DNA from: Pseudonocardia kujensis
GTDB taxonomy: Bacteria > Actinomycetota > Actinomycetes > Mycobacteriales > Pseudonocardiaceae
Direction of reading: 5' to 3'
DNA length: 64,000 nucleotides
NCBI RefSeq assembly: GCF_021283305.1
Contig: NZ_JAJSOK010000011.1
Coordinates: 82,524-146,523, forward strand
Positions 47,954 through 60,158 of this stretch are shown here, one piece after another (position 1 is the first letter of the stretch; the number at the start of each line of letters is the position of its first letter). Position numbers and translations under genes: made by a program. The notes under the pieces were generated by a model. That model had not been told where the DNA came from and did no database searches. It saw nothing but the letters and a program-made list of their open reading frames with translations.

Positions 47954-50674
47954 TCAGCCGGTCGACCTCGGGAAGTGCGCGGCGAGCTCCGAGCGCGACC
48001 GCACCCCGAGCTTGGCGTAGGTGCGGGTGAGGTGGAACTGGACGGTCTTGACCGACAGCAGCATCTCGGCCGCGACCTCCTTGTTGGTCATGCCGCCGGC
48101 CACCAGGCCCGCGACCGTGCGTTCCTGCTCGGTGAGGGCGTCGAGGTCGTTGTCGTGCAGGCGGGACCCGGGCCGGCCGGTCTTGAGCTCCCGGTCGCAC
48201 CGCTCCACGTAGACCCGCGCACCGAGCGCCGCGAAGCGTTGCCGGGCGGCGGCGAGGACCGCGCTCGCGTCCCGCCGCCGCCCCGACCGCCGCAGGATCA
48301 GGCCGTGGGCGAAGTCGACGCGCGCCTTCTCGTAGGGCAGCGGCAGGCCCTCGAGCCGGGCCCGGGCGGCGACGAAGGCCTCCTCGGCCGCGGCCGTGTC
48401 GCCGCGCGCGCCGAGCAGTCGCCCGCGGACGTAGCCGAGCCGGGCCGCCGCGGACCGGTGCCCCCGCCGCCGGACGAGCTCCTCGAGCGGCCGGAGGAAC
48501 TCGTCGGCCTCGCCGAGCCGGTCGGTGACGACGAGGGCGTTGGCGTAGAGGTCGTGCCAGGCCCAGAAGCCGGGTTCGTCGAGCCCGCCACGCGGCGTGC
48601 GGCCGGCGAGCGGGGCGAGGTGCCGCACGACGGCGTCGTAGTCCGACGCCGCCTCGGCCACGTGCGCGCGGGCCAGCAGGGCCGGCACGGTCATGACGAC
48701 GTAGTCGTGCTCCGCGGCCGTGCCCAGCTCGACGTGCCGGGCGGCCTCCTCGGCCTCCCCGCGCAGCGCGTGGACCTGTGCTCCGGTCCAGTGCACCAGC
48801 GGCCGGAGGAGCTCGAGGTCGGTGGCGCCGAGCAGCAGCCGGGCCTGGTCGACGTTCTGCAGCGCGCCGGACCAGTCGCCGAGCGCGAACCGCGTGCGGG
48901 CCAGCCAGCACAGCGCCCAGAGCAGGATGCGGTTCGACCCGCCCTGCCGGACGCCGGCGACGGCGTACTCCAGCTCGCGGCGGGCGGCCTCGGGCTCGTC
49001 CTGCGCCAGCAGCAGCCACCCGAGCCCCATCCGCGCCCGCTGGTGCTGCGGGCCGGCCGGACTCTCCCGGGTCGCCGCCCGGTACGCCGTGAACGCCTCC
49101 TCGATCTCACCCTGCGCGGCGTACCCGAGCCCGACGATCGCGCGCGTCTCCACTGCCGCCGGCGATCCGGGCTCGGCGTGCTCGAGTGCCCGGCCGGCCC
49201 ACCGGACCAGCTGCGCGCCGTCCCAGTCGGCGAGCGCGTGCAGGACGTGCCGGTGGCAGATCCGCCCCGCGGTGCCCCGGTCGGCCCCTCGACTGCGCCA
49301 GGCGCTCTCCAGATAGGAGGTGGCCTCGGCGCGTCGGCCCCGCTGGATCGCGACGTAGGCCAGCACCGCGTCGCGCCGCGCCCCGGGCGGCAGGGCCTCG
49401 ACGTCGGACAGCGCGTCGACGGCCTGGCCGAGCAGGCCTGCCCCGGTGAGCGCGTCGACGGCCTGGAGCAGGCGGTCCTCCCGGTCGGCCCGGTCGGGGC
49501 TGATCCGGCTGGCGTCGATCAGCGCCCCGGCGACGACCGCCCACGCGCCCTCGTCCGCCTTGCGGCGGGCCAGGTCGAGCAGCTCGTCGGCGAGGGCCGC
49601 GTCGGGCAGCGGGGTGGCCTCGACCCGGTGCCGGAGCCGCTCGGTCTCGTCCCGGACGACGGCGGCGGCCCGCTGGTGGAGGTCGTGCCGGCGGGCGGGG
49701 GCGAGGCCGGCGTGCACGGCGCCGCGCACGAAGCGCCCGGGGAAGGCCAGTGTGTCGAGCCCGTGCCCGGCGGCGGGGGAGAGGAGCCCGGCGGCGCAGG
49801 CCTCGTCGAGCGCCGCGATGGGCTCGGCGACACCGCCCAGCTCGGCGGCCTCGGCGAGGATCGGGGTGTTGCCGAGGACGGCCGCGGCCTCGACGAGTGC
49901 CCGGGCCGGGGCGGACGCGGCGTCCAGCGCGGCCTCGACCCGCTGCCGGACGGAGGTGGGGGCGGGCAGCCGGGTCTGCCAGTCCGACCAGCGCAGCGGC
50001 GGGCTGTCCCGCAGGATCTCCAGCAGGTACCGGGCCACCCCGCCGGTGTGTTCGCACAGCCGCCGGGCCACGGGGATCGGCAGGTCGATGCCCGCGGCGC
50101 GGGCGGCCAGCAGGCGGGTCTGCTCGGGGGTCAACGGCGCCATCCGCAGCCGCCGGCCGGGCAGCCGTTCGAGGACGTCCCGGGCGTCGGGGTGGGCCGG
50201 GGTGTCCGGCCCGGTCCGCACGGCGAGCATAACGAGCAAACAGCCCTCGTCCAGGCGGGCGAGGGCCGAGCCGATCGCCTGCAGCGAGGCCGGGTCGGCG
50301 GCGTGCGCGTCGTCGACCACCACGGCGAACGGTGCCTCGACCGCCCTCGCCCGCCAGCACGCGGCCAGCGCCTCGCCCCAGGACCCGGGATCGACGGGCC
50401 CGGTGCAGCGCGCCGGGTCGAGCCGCCGGACCAGGGCACCCGGCCGTCCGGCCTCCCACGCCAGGCCCTCGGCCCGCACGGTCACGAGCGTGGGGTGGCG
50501 GGCGAGGAACCGGCGCAGCAGCGTCGTCTTGCCGACGCCGGGCACACCCTCGAGGACCACGACGGTCGGGGCGCCGGCCGCGGCGTCGGCGAGGGCCGCG
50601 TCGAGCTGCGCGGACTCCGCGTCCTGCCCGACGACGTGCGCCCCGCCGGCCTCGCCGCCGGCCCCCGTGCTCAT
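47954..50674 (-). CDS. LAL-type LuxR-family regulator (BenR-like)
   Basis: A 906-residue AAA-type regulator. The ATPase starts with VVVLEGVPGVGKTTLLRRFL (Walker A) and has VVVDDAHAADPASLQAIGSA (Walker B). The middle 500 residues are TPR-like helices, and the C terminus is a LuxR helix-turn-helix: LTEQERTVAGLVAGGMTNKE then VAAEMLLSVKTVQFHLTRTY. It begins 22 bases after the benCD stop on the same strand. In Corynebacterium glutamicum a LAL regulator (BenR) adjoins benABCD and activates it, so the same role is likely here. Confidence 0.85.
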   Translation of the reverse strand: MSTGAGGEAGGAHVVGQDAESAQLDAALADAAAGAPTVVVLEGVPGVGKTTLLRRFLARHPTLVTVRAEGLAWEAGRPGALVRRLDPARCTGPVDPGSWGEALAACWRARAVEAPFAVVVDDAHAADPASLQAIGSALARLDEGCLLVMLAVRTGPDTPAHPDARDVLERLPGRRLRMAPLTPEQTRLLAARAAGIDLPIPVARRLCEHTGGVARYLLEILRDSPPLRWSDWQTRLPAPTSVRQRVEAALDAASAPARALVEAAAVLGNTPILAEAAELGGVAEPIAALDEACAAGLLSPAAGHGLDTLAFPGRFVRGAVHAGLAPARRHDLHQRAAAVVRDETERLRHRVEATPLPDAALADELLDLARRKADEGAWAVVAGALIDASRISPDRADREDRLLQAVDALTGAGLLGQAVDALSDVEALPPGARRDAVLAYVAIQRGRRAEATSYLESAWRSRGADRGTAGRICHRHVLHALADWDGAQLVRWAGRALEHAEPGSPAAVETRAIVGLGYAAQGEIEEAFTAYRAATRESPAGPQHQRARMGLGWLLLAQDEPEAARRELEYAVAGVRQGGSNRILLWALCWLARTRFALGDWSGALQNVDQARLLLGATDLELLRPLVHWTGAQVHALRGEAEEAARHVELGTAAEHDYVVMTVPALLARAHVAEAASDYDAVVRHLAPLAGRTPRGGLDEPGFWAWHDLYANALVVTDRLGEADEFLRPLEELVRRRGHRSAAARLGYVRGRLLGARGDTAAAEEAFVAARARLEGLPLPYEKARVDFAHGLILRRSGRRRDASAVLAAARQRFAALGARVYVERCDRELKTGRPGSRLHDNDLDALTEQERTVAGLVAGGMTNKEVAAEMLLSVKTVQFHLTRTYAKLGVRSRSELAAHFPRSTG

Positions 50675-50695
50675 GCGCTCACCGTAGAAGGCGTG

Positions 50696-53440
50696 TCACC
50701 CCAGGTCGCCGCCGGCGACCGGGAGCACCGACCCGGTGATGTACGACGCCTCGTCCGACGCCAGGAAGAGGATCGCCGCGGCCTGCTCGTCGAGGGTGCC
50801 GTAGCGGCCCAGGAACGACGAGCCGAGCGTCTGGTCGACGTGCGCGCGGAACCAGGCCTTCTCCTGCTCGGTCCGGGCCTGCGGAGTGCCCCGGGAGATC
50901 CGGCGCGGCGGCGCCTCCGTGCCGCCCGGCGCGGTGGCGACGACCCGCACGCCCGTGTCCGCGTACTCGAACGCGAGCGACGCCGTGAGCGCGTTGATCC
51001 CGCCCTTGGCCGCCGAGTAGGGGATCCGGTGGATCCCGCGCGTGGCCGCGGACGAGACGTTGACGATCACCCCGCCGCCGCGCTCCACCATGGACGGCAG
51101 CACCGCCCGGCAGCAGTACAGCGTCGGCATGAGCGACCGGCGGATCTCCGCGGCGATCTCGGCCTCGGTGAACTCGGTGAAGGGCTTGAAGTTGATCGCG
51201 CCGCCGACGTTGTTCACCAGCACGTCGACTGTGCCCTGCCAGCTCGCGGCCTCGCGCAGCGCGGCCTCGGCGGACGCGTAGTCCTCCAGGTCGGCCTCCA
51301 GGGCGAGGGCCTTGGCGCCGTCGGCGAGCAGGCCCTCGGCGACCTCGTGCACCAGCGGGGACCGGTCGAGCAGCACCAGCTGCCCGCCCTCGGCGGCGGC
51401 GCGCTCGGCGACCGTCCGGCCGATGCCCTGCGCCGCCCCGGTGACCACGACGACCTTGCGGTCGAACCGTCCCGGCGTCACGAACCGGGGCCGGCGTGCG
51501 GCGGCGTTGTCGGCCATGGCGCGGCGCGTCGTCTCCTTGGACCGGTCGGCGTGTTCACCGAACAACCGGCGGGCGCGCTCGCGGTCCCCGGCCGCGACCG
51601 CGTCGACGATGTCGAGGTGGTCCTGGGTGCAGCGCGGGTGGCACCAGGTGGCGGTGCGCAGCGACTGCTCCATGTGCCCCTCGACCCCGAGCGCGGTGTA
51701 GGCCTGGGAGAGGTGCTCGTTGCCGGTGAGCGTGAACAGGTAGTCGTGGAAGGCCGCGTTGGTCTCGGTGTACGCGGCGGGGTCGACGAACCGGTCGCCC
51801 TCGACGTACGGGAGCGTGGCCTCGGCCAGCAGCCGGTACCCGGTGACCTGCTGCGAGGTCAGCCGCCCGACGACGAGCTCCAGCGCGCCGAGCTCCAGGG
51901 CGCGGCGGGCGTCGAAGATCGCGTCGGACTCGTGGACCGACGGGTGCTCCTCGCCGATCTCGTACCCGTCCTCGCTCACGGCGCCGGCCGGGAGGGGGCC
52001 CGGTGCCGGACCCGATCTCGACGCGGAGCCGTGCAGCGGCGGGAGGTCCGCGGCCGGGAAGATCTCCTGCCCGGCCGTCGCGCGGCCGCCGGCGACGGTC
52101 AGCGCCTCGTCGGCGTCGAGCGCGGCCGGTTCGCCGGAGGGCAGCTCGCCCGGGAACAGCTCCTGCCCGCAGAGCCCGCGCCGGTGGTCGACGGCGACCT
52201 GCGGGCGGGCGGTGAGGGTGGCGAGCCCGGCCTCGGGCAGCAGGGCCTGGCCGACGACGGCGCGGCCCTCTCCGGCGAGGACCAGCAGGTCCTCCTCGTC
52301 GCGGACCGGCACGACCCGCGGGGCCTCCTCGGTGGCGGGCTGCTCCTCGCCCGCCCGGGGCACCCGATCCTCGGTGTTCGTGGCTGCGGTGTCCTTCGCC
52401 GCCGCGGCCAGCGCGAACTTCTCGTAGTAGAACCCGCCGGGCGTGACGCCCCGGTCGGAGAAGTGGCCCCGCACCGCGTCCACCATCGCCGGCGGCCCGC
52501 ACAGGTAGACGGCGGTGGTGCCGTCGCGCAGGTGCTCCGGCTCGATGAGCGAGGTGACATAGCCCTGGTTCTTCGCGGTGGTGTTCTGGTCCGCGACGCA
52601 GTAGTCCCAGGTCAGGTGGGGGAGCGACGCGGCCAGCCGCTCGATCGTCGCCAGCTCGACGACGTCCGCGTCGGTCGTCGCGCCGTACAGCAGGTGCACC
52701 GGCCGCGTGCTGCCGAGCGTGTCGAGGGTGCGCAGGATCGACAGGATCGGGGCGAGCCCCGTCCCGCCGGCCAGCAGGAGCAGCGGGTCCGCGGACTCCC
52801 TGCCCGGAGAGGAGTCGCGCAGGAAGAAGGTGCCGTGCGGGCCGGTGAAGGAGACGTCGTCGCCGACCTGTGCCCGCTCGTCGAGCCAGGTCGACATGAC
52901 CCCGCCGGGGGTGAGCTTGACCAGGAAGGTCAGGGCGTCCTCGTCGGGTGCGTTGCTGAACGAGTACGAGCGCGACTCGTCCGTGCCGGGCACCGCGATG
53001 TTGACGTACTGGCCGGGCAGGAAGGCGAGCGTCTCCCGGTCGGTGATCGCGATCGTCAGGGCGACGGTGGTCGGTGAGAGCCGATCCAGCCCGGTGACCG
53101 TGCCCCGGTGGGTGGCGGCGCCGGTCCTGGCGACCGCCGAGGTCGAGGCGATCTGCAGGACGAGCTCCGACCGGGGCCTCGTCTGGCAGGTCAGGACGTA
53201 CCCGTCCCGCTCCTCGTCCGGTGAGAGGGCGTCGGGCAGGTAGCTGCCGCCGTCGAACTCGCCGGACTCGCAGAAGGCCTTGCAGGTGCCGCAGACGCCG
53301 TCGCGGCAGTCCATCGGGATGTTGATCCGGGACCGGTAGGAGGCGTCGGCGACGGTCTGGTCCTCGGCACAGGTGATGAAGCGGGTGACGCCGTCCTCGA
53401 AGGCCAGGGCGACCCGGTGCGTGCTCGCGGCGGCACTCAT
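50696..53440 (-). CDS. benCD: Fused benzoate dioxygenase reductase (BenC), FCD-like domain and diol dehydrogenase (BenD)
   Basis: One uninterrupted 914-residue frame from ATG 53440. Residues 1-95 are a plant-type ferredoxin with Cys at 45, 50, 53 and 85; about 105-342 are the FAD/NADH reductase (RSYSFSNAP, then LLAGGTGLAPILS). This part supplies electrons to BenAB. A linker (about 345-470) carries three GQxxFP-like repeats. Residues about 500-645 are an FCD-like helical domain with FHDYLFTLTGNEHL. From about 655 an SDR follows: VVVTGAAQGIGRTVAER, NNVGG, and the S/Y/K set in VNVSS and YSAAKGG; it oxidises the cis-diol to catechol. BenD may also start inside at ATG 51517, but no ribosome site precedes it. 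Confidence 0.85.
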   Translation of the reverse strand: MSAAASTHRVALAFEDGVTRFITCAEDQTVADASYRSRINIPMDCRDGVCGTCKAFCESGEFDGGSYLPDALSPDEERDGYVLTCQTRPRSELVLQIASTSAVARTGAATHRGTVTGLDRLSPTTVALTIAITDRETLAFLPGQYVNIAVPGTDESRSYSFSNAPDEDALTFLVKLTPGGVMSTWLDERAQVGDDVSFTGPHGTFFLRDSSPGRESADPLLLLAGGTGLAPILSILRTLDTLGSTRPVHLLYGATTDADVVELATIERLAASLPHLTWDYCVADQNTTAKNQGYVTSLIEPEHLRDGTTAVYLCGPPAMVDAVRGHFSDRGVTPGGFYYEKFALAAAAKDTAATNTEDRVPRAGEEQPATEEAPRVVPVRDEEDLLVLAGEGRAVVGQALLPEAGLATLTARPQVAVDHRRGLCGQELFPGELPSGEPAALDADEALTVAGGRATAGQEIFPAADLPPLHGSASRSGPAPGPLPAGAVSEDGYEIGEEHPSVHESDAIFDARRALELGALELVVGRLTSQQVTGYRLLAEATLPYVEGDRFVDPAAYTETNAAFHDYLFTLTGNEHLSQAYTALGVEGHMEQSLRTATWCHPRCTQDHLDIVDAVAAGDRERARRLFGEHADRSKETTRRAMADNAAARRPRFVTPGRFDRKVVVVTGAAQGIGRTVAERAAAEGGQLVLLDRSPLVHEVAEGLLADGAKALALEADLEDYASAEAALREAASWQGTVDVLVNNVGGAINFKPFTEFTEAEIAAEIRRSLMPTLYCCRAVLPSMVERGGGVIVNVSSAATRGIHRIPYSAAKGGINALTASLAFEYADTGVRVVATAPGGTEAPPRRISRGTPQARTEQEKAWFRAHVDQTLGSSFLGRYGTLDEQAAAILFLASDEASYITGSVLPVAGGDLG

Positions 53441-53451
53441 GGTGCCCCTCC

Positions 53452-53961
53452 TCAGAAGTGGTAGACGTCGACCACGTGGTGGATGTAGTCGTTCTTGAGC
53501 ACCACGGTCTTGCGGCGGATGAGCGGGGCCTCGCCGGAGAAGTCGATCGTGGAGAACGACGTGCCGTAGTAGGGGTCCACCGTCTTGTACCGGAAGTACA
53601 TGGTGTGCCAGTTGAAGCGCACGTCCACCAGGTCGCCGCGGCGCTCGATCACCTCGACGTTGCTGATGTTGTGGCTGGTCCGCGGCTCGGGCAGCGAGGT
53701 GGCGCTGGAGCGCTCGGTCCGGATCCGGAAGACCCGGTCCTCGAGGCCGCCCTTGTTGTCGTAGTAGACGAGCGAGACGTCGCGCTGCGGGTCCTCGGTC
53801 AGCCGGTCGTCGTCGCCCCAGGCGGGCATCCAGTAGACGACGTCGTCGGCGTAGCACTCGAGCCACTTCTCGAACTCGCGGTCGTCGAGGTACCGCGCCT
53901 CGCGGTAGAGGAACTGCTCGATCATGTTCTGGGTGATCACCCGGGGCTCCACAGTGGTCAC
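53452..53961 (-). CDS. benB: Benzoate 1,2-dioxygenase small (beta) subunit
   Basis: A 169-residue ring-hydroxylating dioxygenase beta subunit. [20 protein letters not shown], then [18 protein letters not shown] are family hallmarks; the end reads [18 protein letters not shown]. It has no cofactor and supports the alpha subunits in the hexamer. The start GTG 53961 overlaps the benA stop (GTGA), and its stop lies 11 bases before benCD. Part of the benA-benB-benCD operon. Confidence 0.95.
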   Translation of the reverse strand: MTTVEPRVITQNMIEQFLYREARYLDDREFEKWLECYADDVVYWMPAWGDDDRLTEDPQRDVSLVYYDNKGGLEDRVFRIRTERSSATSLPEPRTSHNISNVEVIERRGDLVDVRFNWHTMYFRYKTVDPYYGTSFSTIDFSGEAPLIRRKTVVLKNDYIHHVVDVYHF

Positions 53962-55325
53962 GCCTGCTCCTCCTTCTCGAGCGCGGCGAGCATGGTCCGC
54001 CGCCAGTAGCCGTGCTGGACGGGGTAGAGGCCCTCGTCCTCGTTGCGCTGTCCGGCGGAGACCACGCCGTTCATCCCGAGGGACGTCGCGACCTCGTCCG
54101 GGCCGGTGAGCCAGTGCTCCGCGCCGCGGCTCATGTCGTTCCAGGGGGCGGCGGTGGCCCGGAAGGTGAGCTGGCAGGAGCGGAACTCCTCCAGGTCGTC
54201 CGGGGTGGCCATGCCGGAGGCGTTGAAGAAGTCCTCGTACTGGCGGATCCGGTGGGCGCGGGCCTCGGCGCTCTCGCCCTTCGGGGCGATGCAGTAGATG
54301 GTGACCTCGGTCCTGTCGGGCGCGAGGGGCCGGAAGTGCCGGATCTGGGTGGAGAACTGGTCCATCAGGTAGACGTTCGGGTAGAGGCAGAGATTGCGGC
54401 TGCCCTTGACCATGAACTCGCCCTTGGCGGCCCCGAACTGCTCCTTGAGCTCGTCCATGCGGTTCCACAGCGGACGGTCCTGCGGGTTCGCCGCCCAGGT
54501 CCACAGGCAGAGGTGGCCGTTCGGGTAGGACCAGTAGCCGCCGCCGGACTTGCCCCAGCCACCCGCGTCGAGCGCCTTGGTGGAGTTCGTCGACTCGCCG
54601 GTGCCGCGCCGCGAGGTGGTGGCGGCGTAGTTCCAGTGCGTGGCCGAGACGTGGTAGCCGTCGGCGCCGTTCTCCGCCTGGACCTTCCAGTTGCCGTCGT
54701 AGGTGTAGGTGGAGCTGCCGCGCAGCACCTCCAGGCCCTCCGGTGACTGGTCGACGAGCATGTCGATCACCTTGACGGTGTCGCCGAGGTGCTCGGAGAG
54801 CGGCACGACGTCCGCGTTCAGGCTGCCGAACAGGAAGCCGCGGTAGGAGTCGAAACGGGCGACCTTGACCAGGTCGTGCGAGCCGTCGACGTCGAAGGTG
54901 GGCGGGTAGCCGGCGCCGTCGGGGTCCTTGACCTTGAGGAGCTTGCCGTCGTTGCGGAAGGTCCAGCCGTGGAACGGGCAGGTCAGGGTCATCCGGTTGT
55001 CGGTCTTGCGGCGGCACAGCATGGCGCCGCGGTGCGCGCAGGCGTTGACCAGGCAGTGCAGCTCGCCGTCCCTGCCGCGGGTGATCACCACCGGCTGGCG
55101 GCCGATGGAGGTGGTGAAGTAGTCGCCGGGGTTCGGGACCTGGCTCTCGTGGGCCAGGTAGACCCAGTTGCCTTCGAAGATGTGCCGCATCTCCAGCTCG
55201 AAGATCTCCTCGTCGGTGAAGATGCGGCGGTTGGCGCGGTAGACCCCGGCGGCAGGGTCTTCGACGACGCTGCTGTCGACGACCGTGCGCACCCGGGAAC
55301 GGGACACGTCGGCGGTGGCGGTCAT
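53958..55325 (-). CDS. benA: Benzoate 1,2-dioxygenase large (alpha) subunit
   Basis: A 455-residue catalytic subunit. The Rieske site is [12 protein letters not shown] with CPFHGWTF (C-x-H and C-x2-H). The catalytic iron site is in [20 protein letters not shown] (Asp and two His). The complex converts benzoate, O2 and NADH to the cis-1,2-dihydrodiol carboxylate. ATG 55325 has GGGAGG upstream; the frame extends to 55412 without support. It heads the leftward operon. The divergent LysR gene lies 234 bases away, with a T-N11-A-type palindrome between. Confidence 0.96.
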   Translation of the reverse strand: MTATADVSRSRVRTVVDSSVVEDPAAGVYRANRRIFTDEEIFELEMRHIFEGNWVYLAHESQVPNPGDYFTTSIGRQPVVITRGRDGELHCLVNACAHRGAMLCRRKTDNRMTLTCPFHGWTFRNDGKLLKVKDPDGAGYPPTFDVDGSHDLVKVARFDSYRGFLFGSLNADVVPLSEHLGDTVKVIDMLVDQSPEGLEVLRGSSTYTYDGNWKVQAENGADGYHVSATHWNYAATTSRRGTGESTNSTKALDAGGWGKSGGGYWSYPNGHLCLWTWAANPQDRPLWNRMDELKEQFGAAKGEFMVKGSRNLCLYPNVYLMDQFSTQIRHFRPLAPDRTEVTIYCIAPKGESAEARAHRIRQYEDFFNASGMATPDDLEEFRSCQLTFRATAAPWNDMSRGAEHWLTGPDEVATSLGMNGVVSAGQRNEDEGLYPVQHGYWRRTMLAALEKEEQA

Positions 55326-55441
55326 GGGAGGGCCTCCCGGTCGAGTCGGCGGTGAGTCGAGTGCGGAACCGGTCCGACTGTCGCCGGGGAGCGGATCGCT
55401 CCGCGTCGGCACTCTGCCTAGTTCTGACCCAGCACTTTTTC

Positions 55442-55456
55442 AGACTTCGGATGTCT
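55442..55456. promoter_or_regulatory. LysR-type binding site between benA and the LysR gene
   Basis: AGAC-N7-GTCT is a perfect interrupted palindrome of the type bound by CatR/BenM-like regulators (T-N11-A pattern). It sits between the divergent transcripts, about 105 bases from the LysR ATG and 117 from the benA ATG. Confidence 0.55.
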
Positions 55457-55559
55457 CAATGAAGCTGTACTAGGTCTTTGTGTGTGCAGGGTCGGAGGTC
55501 CTACCGTGGGGACCCCGGCACCGGAGAGCCCGGTCCGGACCCGACGGAGGGAGAGCAGC

Positions 55560-58814
<3,255 letters not shown>

Positions 58815-58827
58815 GCCCGGGACCGGT

Positions 58828-58968
58828 GCCGACGCGCGACCCGAGATCGCCTCGTCCTGGTTCCGGGCCCGGGAGAGCGGGCTCGCGCCGGACGGCCGCG
58901 TCGACCCGGAGGACGTGGCCCCGGTGGACCCCTCGGCCAGGCTGCGCCGGGCCGCCGGGCCCGTCCTC
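58828..58968 (+). pseudogene. Remnant of a GAF/Fis-type regulator
   Basis: The frame reads EIASSWFRARESGLAPDGRV then DPEDVAPVDPSARLRRAAGP, which is the N-terminal signature of AcoR-like regulators (I-x-x-S-W-x-R-S-x-x-x-G-L, then D-x-x-S-R-L-x-R-A-A-x-P-V-L). After about 45 residues the likeness stops. No start codon or downstream domains are present. Confidence 0.5.
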
Positions 58969-59018
58969 GGCGACCCTGCTGCGGCCCTTCCCGCTGGCGC
59001 TTTCCGGCCGCTTCCACC

Positions 59019-59120
59019 CGATACGTCGCCGGGATCTCCTGCGGCCTGCTCGCCGGGTTCGGGGTGACCTGGCTCCTCGAACGCCGCGCTCTGCGGGACC
59101 TCCGCGAGGGTGGGGCGTGA
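59019..59120 (+). pseudogene. C-terminal fragment of a membrane protein
   Basis: 33 residues (RYVAGISCGLLAGFGVTWLL then ERRALRDLREGGA and TGA) look like the last transmembrane helix and tail of an unknown membrane protein. Nothing upstream is in frame with it. Confidence 0.35.
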
Positions 59121-59362
59121 CCGCGGCCAGCCGCCGGTAACCACCGGGAAAACTCTGCGCTACCGGGCCGGGCCGACTCCCTCCCTCGATCCGGTGTGGA
59201 CATTTCCGGATGGTTGCCACCGGAAAACATGCGGTCACGCGTCGACCGACTCCATTGCCGCGGCAGGTCGTCGCGATCACCCTTCACTCGTCCGTTCGGA
59301 CCGTCGCCCGCCGTCCGGTGGGGTGCCGTCGTGCTCGTCGAGCTGTACGAGGAGATTCCGAC

Positions 59363-59896
59363 ATGAAGCTGCCCGTCGCCCTTGCGCTGGTGATCGGTGT
59401 GATCGGCGCGGTGATCACGTACCTGTACGTGGGGCCGCTGGGAGGACTGGGACTGATGGTCCCGGCGACGTTCATCGGCGCGGCGAGCTACTTCGCCGCC
59501 GGTGGGGACAGGGCCGCGCTGGCGAAGTCCGTGCCGGCCAACGTGTGGGGCATCGTGTGCGGCACGGTGACCCTGATCCTGCTCGGGCTCGCCACGAGCC
59601 CGGTCCTGATCGGGGTGATCGTCGGCGGGCTCACCGCGGTGTTCATCCTGGGTGCGCTGGTGCCGGCGCTGGGGTTCGTGCCGGGCTCGGTGTTCGGGTT
59701 CGCCACGACCGTGATGTTCGGGCTGCTGACCGGGGCCTCCGGCACGGACTTCGCGCTGCCGACCGGCCCGTTCACGGTCATGCTGATCTCGTTCCTGGTC
59801 GGCGCCGCGTTCGGGTACGTGAGCAGCGTCCTGGCCGGGAAGCTCGTGACCGGGCCGGCTGCGACCGCCGCGCCGGAGACCGCGCCGGCCTCATGA
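59363..59896 (+). CDS. DUF1097-family membrane protein
   Basis: A 177-residue protein of about five helices (MKLPVALALVIGVIGAVITY onward, Gly-rich). VPANVWGIVCGTVTLILLG carries the N-x-W motif typical of DUF1097, and the last helices are VFGFATTVMFGLLTG and FTVMLISFLVGAAFGYVSSV. ATG 59363 has GAGGAG upstream. Function unknown; the family has small inner-membrane proteins (E. coli YcdZ-like). It stands alone. Confidence 0.83.
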   Translation: MKLPVALALVIGVIGAVITYLYVGPLGGLGLMVPATFIGAASYFAAGGDRAALAKSVPANVWGIVCGTVTLILLGLATSPVLIGVIVGGLTAVFILGALVPALGFVPGSVFGFATTVMFGLLTGASGTDFALPTGPFTVMLISFLVGAAFGYVSSVLAGKLVTGPAATAAPETAPAS

Positions 59897-60023
59897 CCGC
59901 GGGGTGACGGTGGACCGTCCGCCGCTGGGACCGGACGGCTCCACCGGGCCACCACCGCGACCCGCGCCGCGTCGTCGGCCCCCCGCTAGCCGGCCGGGAC
60001 CGGCGACGGGCCGGCCGCGGCGG

Positions 60024-60158
60024 TCAGCCGGAGCACGGGTTGATCGCCGCGGGAATCCGTCCGGCTCGCTCCGTGACCCACGCGTCCGCCACCCCGGACG
60101 GCGCGAGGACGAGCAGGGCGAGCGCCGGGAGGACGAGGCGGAACCGGTCCCCGGTCAC
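60024..60158 (-). CDS. Small exported peptide (44 residues)
   Basis: GTG 60158 overlaps the stop of the upstream dehydrogenase gene as GTGA. The product begins VTGDRFRLVLPALALLVLAP and continues SGVADAWVTERAGRIPAAIN with PCSG at the end. Residues 6-20 are a classic signal sequence with a possible cleavage after VADA, leaving about 17 residues. Translational coupling supports it as a real gene. No homology is known to me. The plus-strand frames over it look like shadows. Confidence 0.5.
   Translation of the reverse strand: MTGDRFRLVLPALALLVLAPSGVADAWVTERAGRIPAAINPCSG

Larger units (their letters stand above)
58815..59362. other. Region with gene debris between catC and the DUF1097 gene
   Basis: 548 bases with no intact gene. 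Two decayed coding fragments are recognisable (58828-58968 and 59019-59120); the rest, including 59121-59340, shows nothing apart from a good ribosome site just before the DUF1097 start (GAGGAG at about 59349-59354). Confidence 0.55.

Noticed and set aside
46880..53077. 2065-residue open frame on the plus strand
   Set aside because: It runs antisense through the CDF, LAL regulator and benCD genes, all of which have clear motifs on the other strand; it is a GC-driven shadow.
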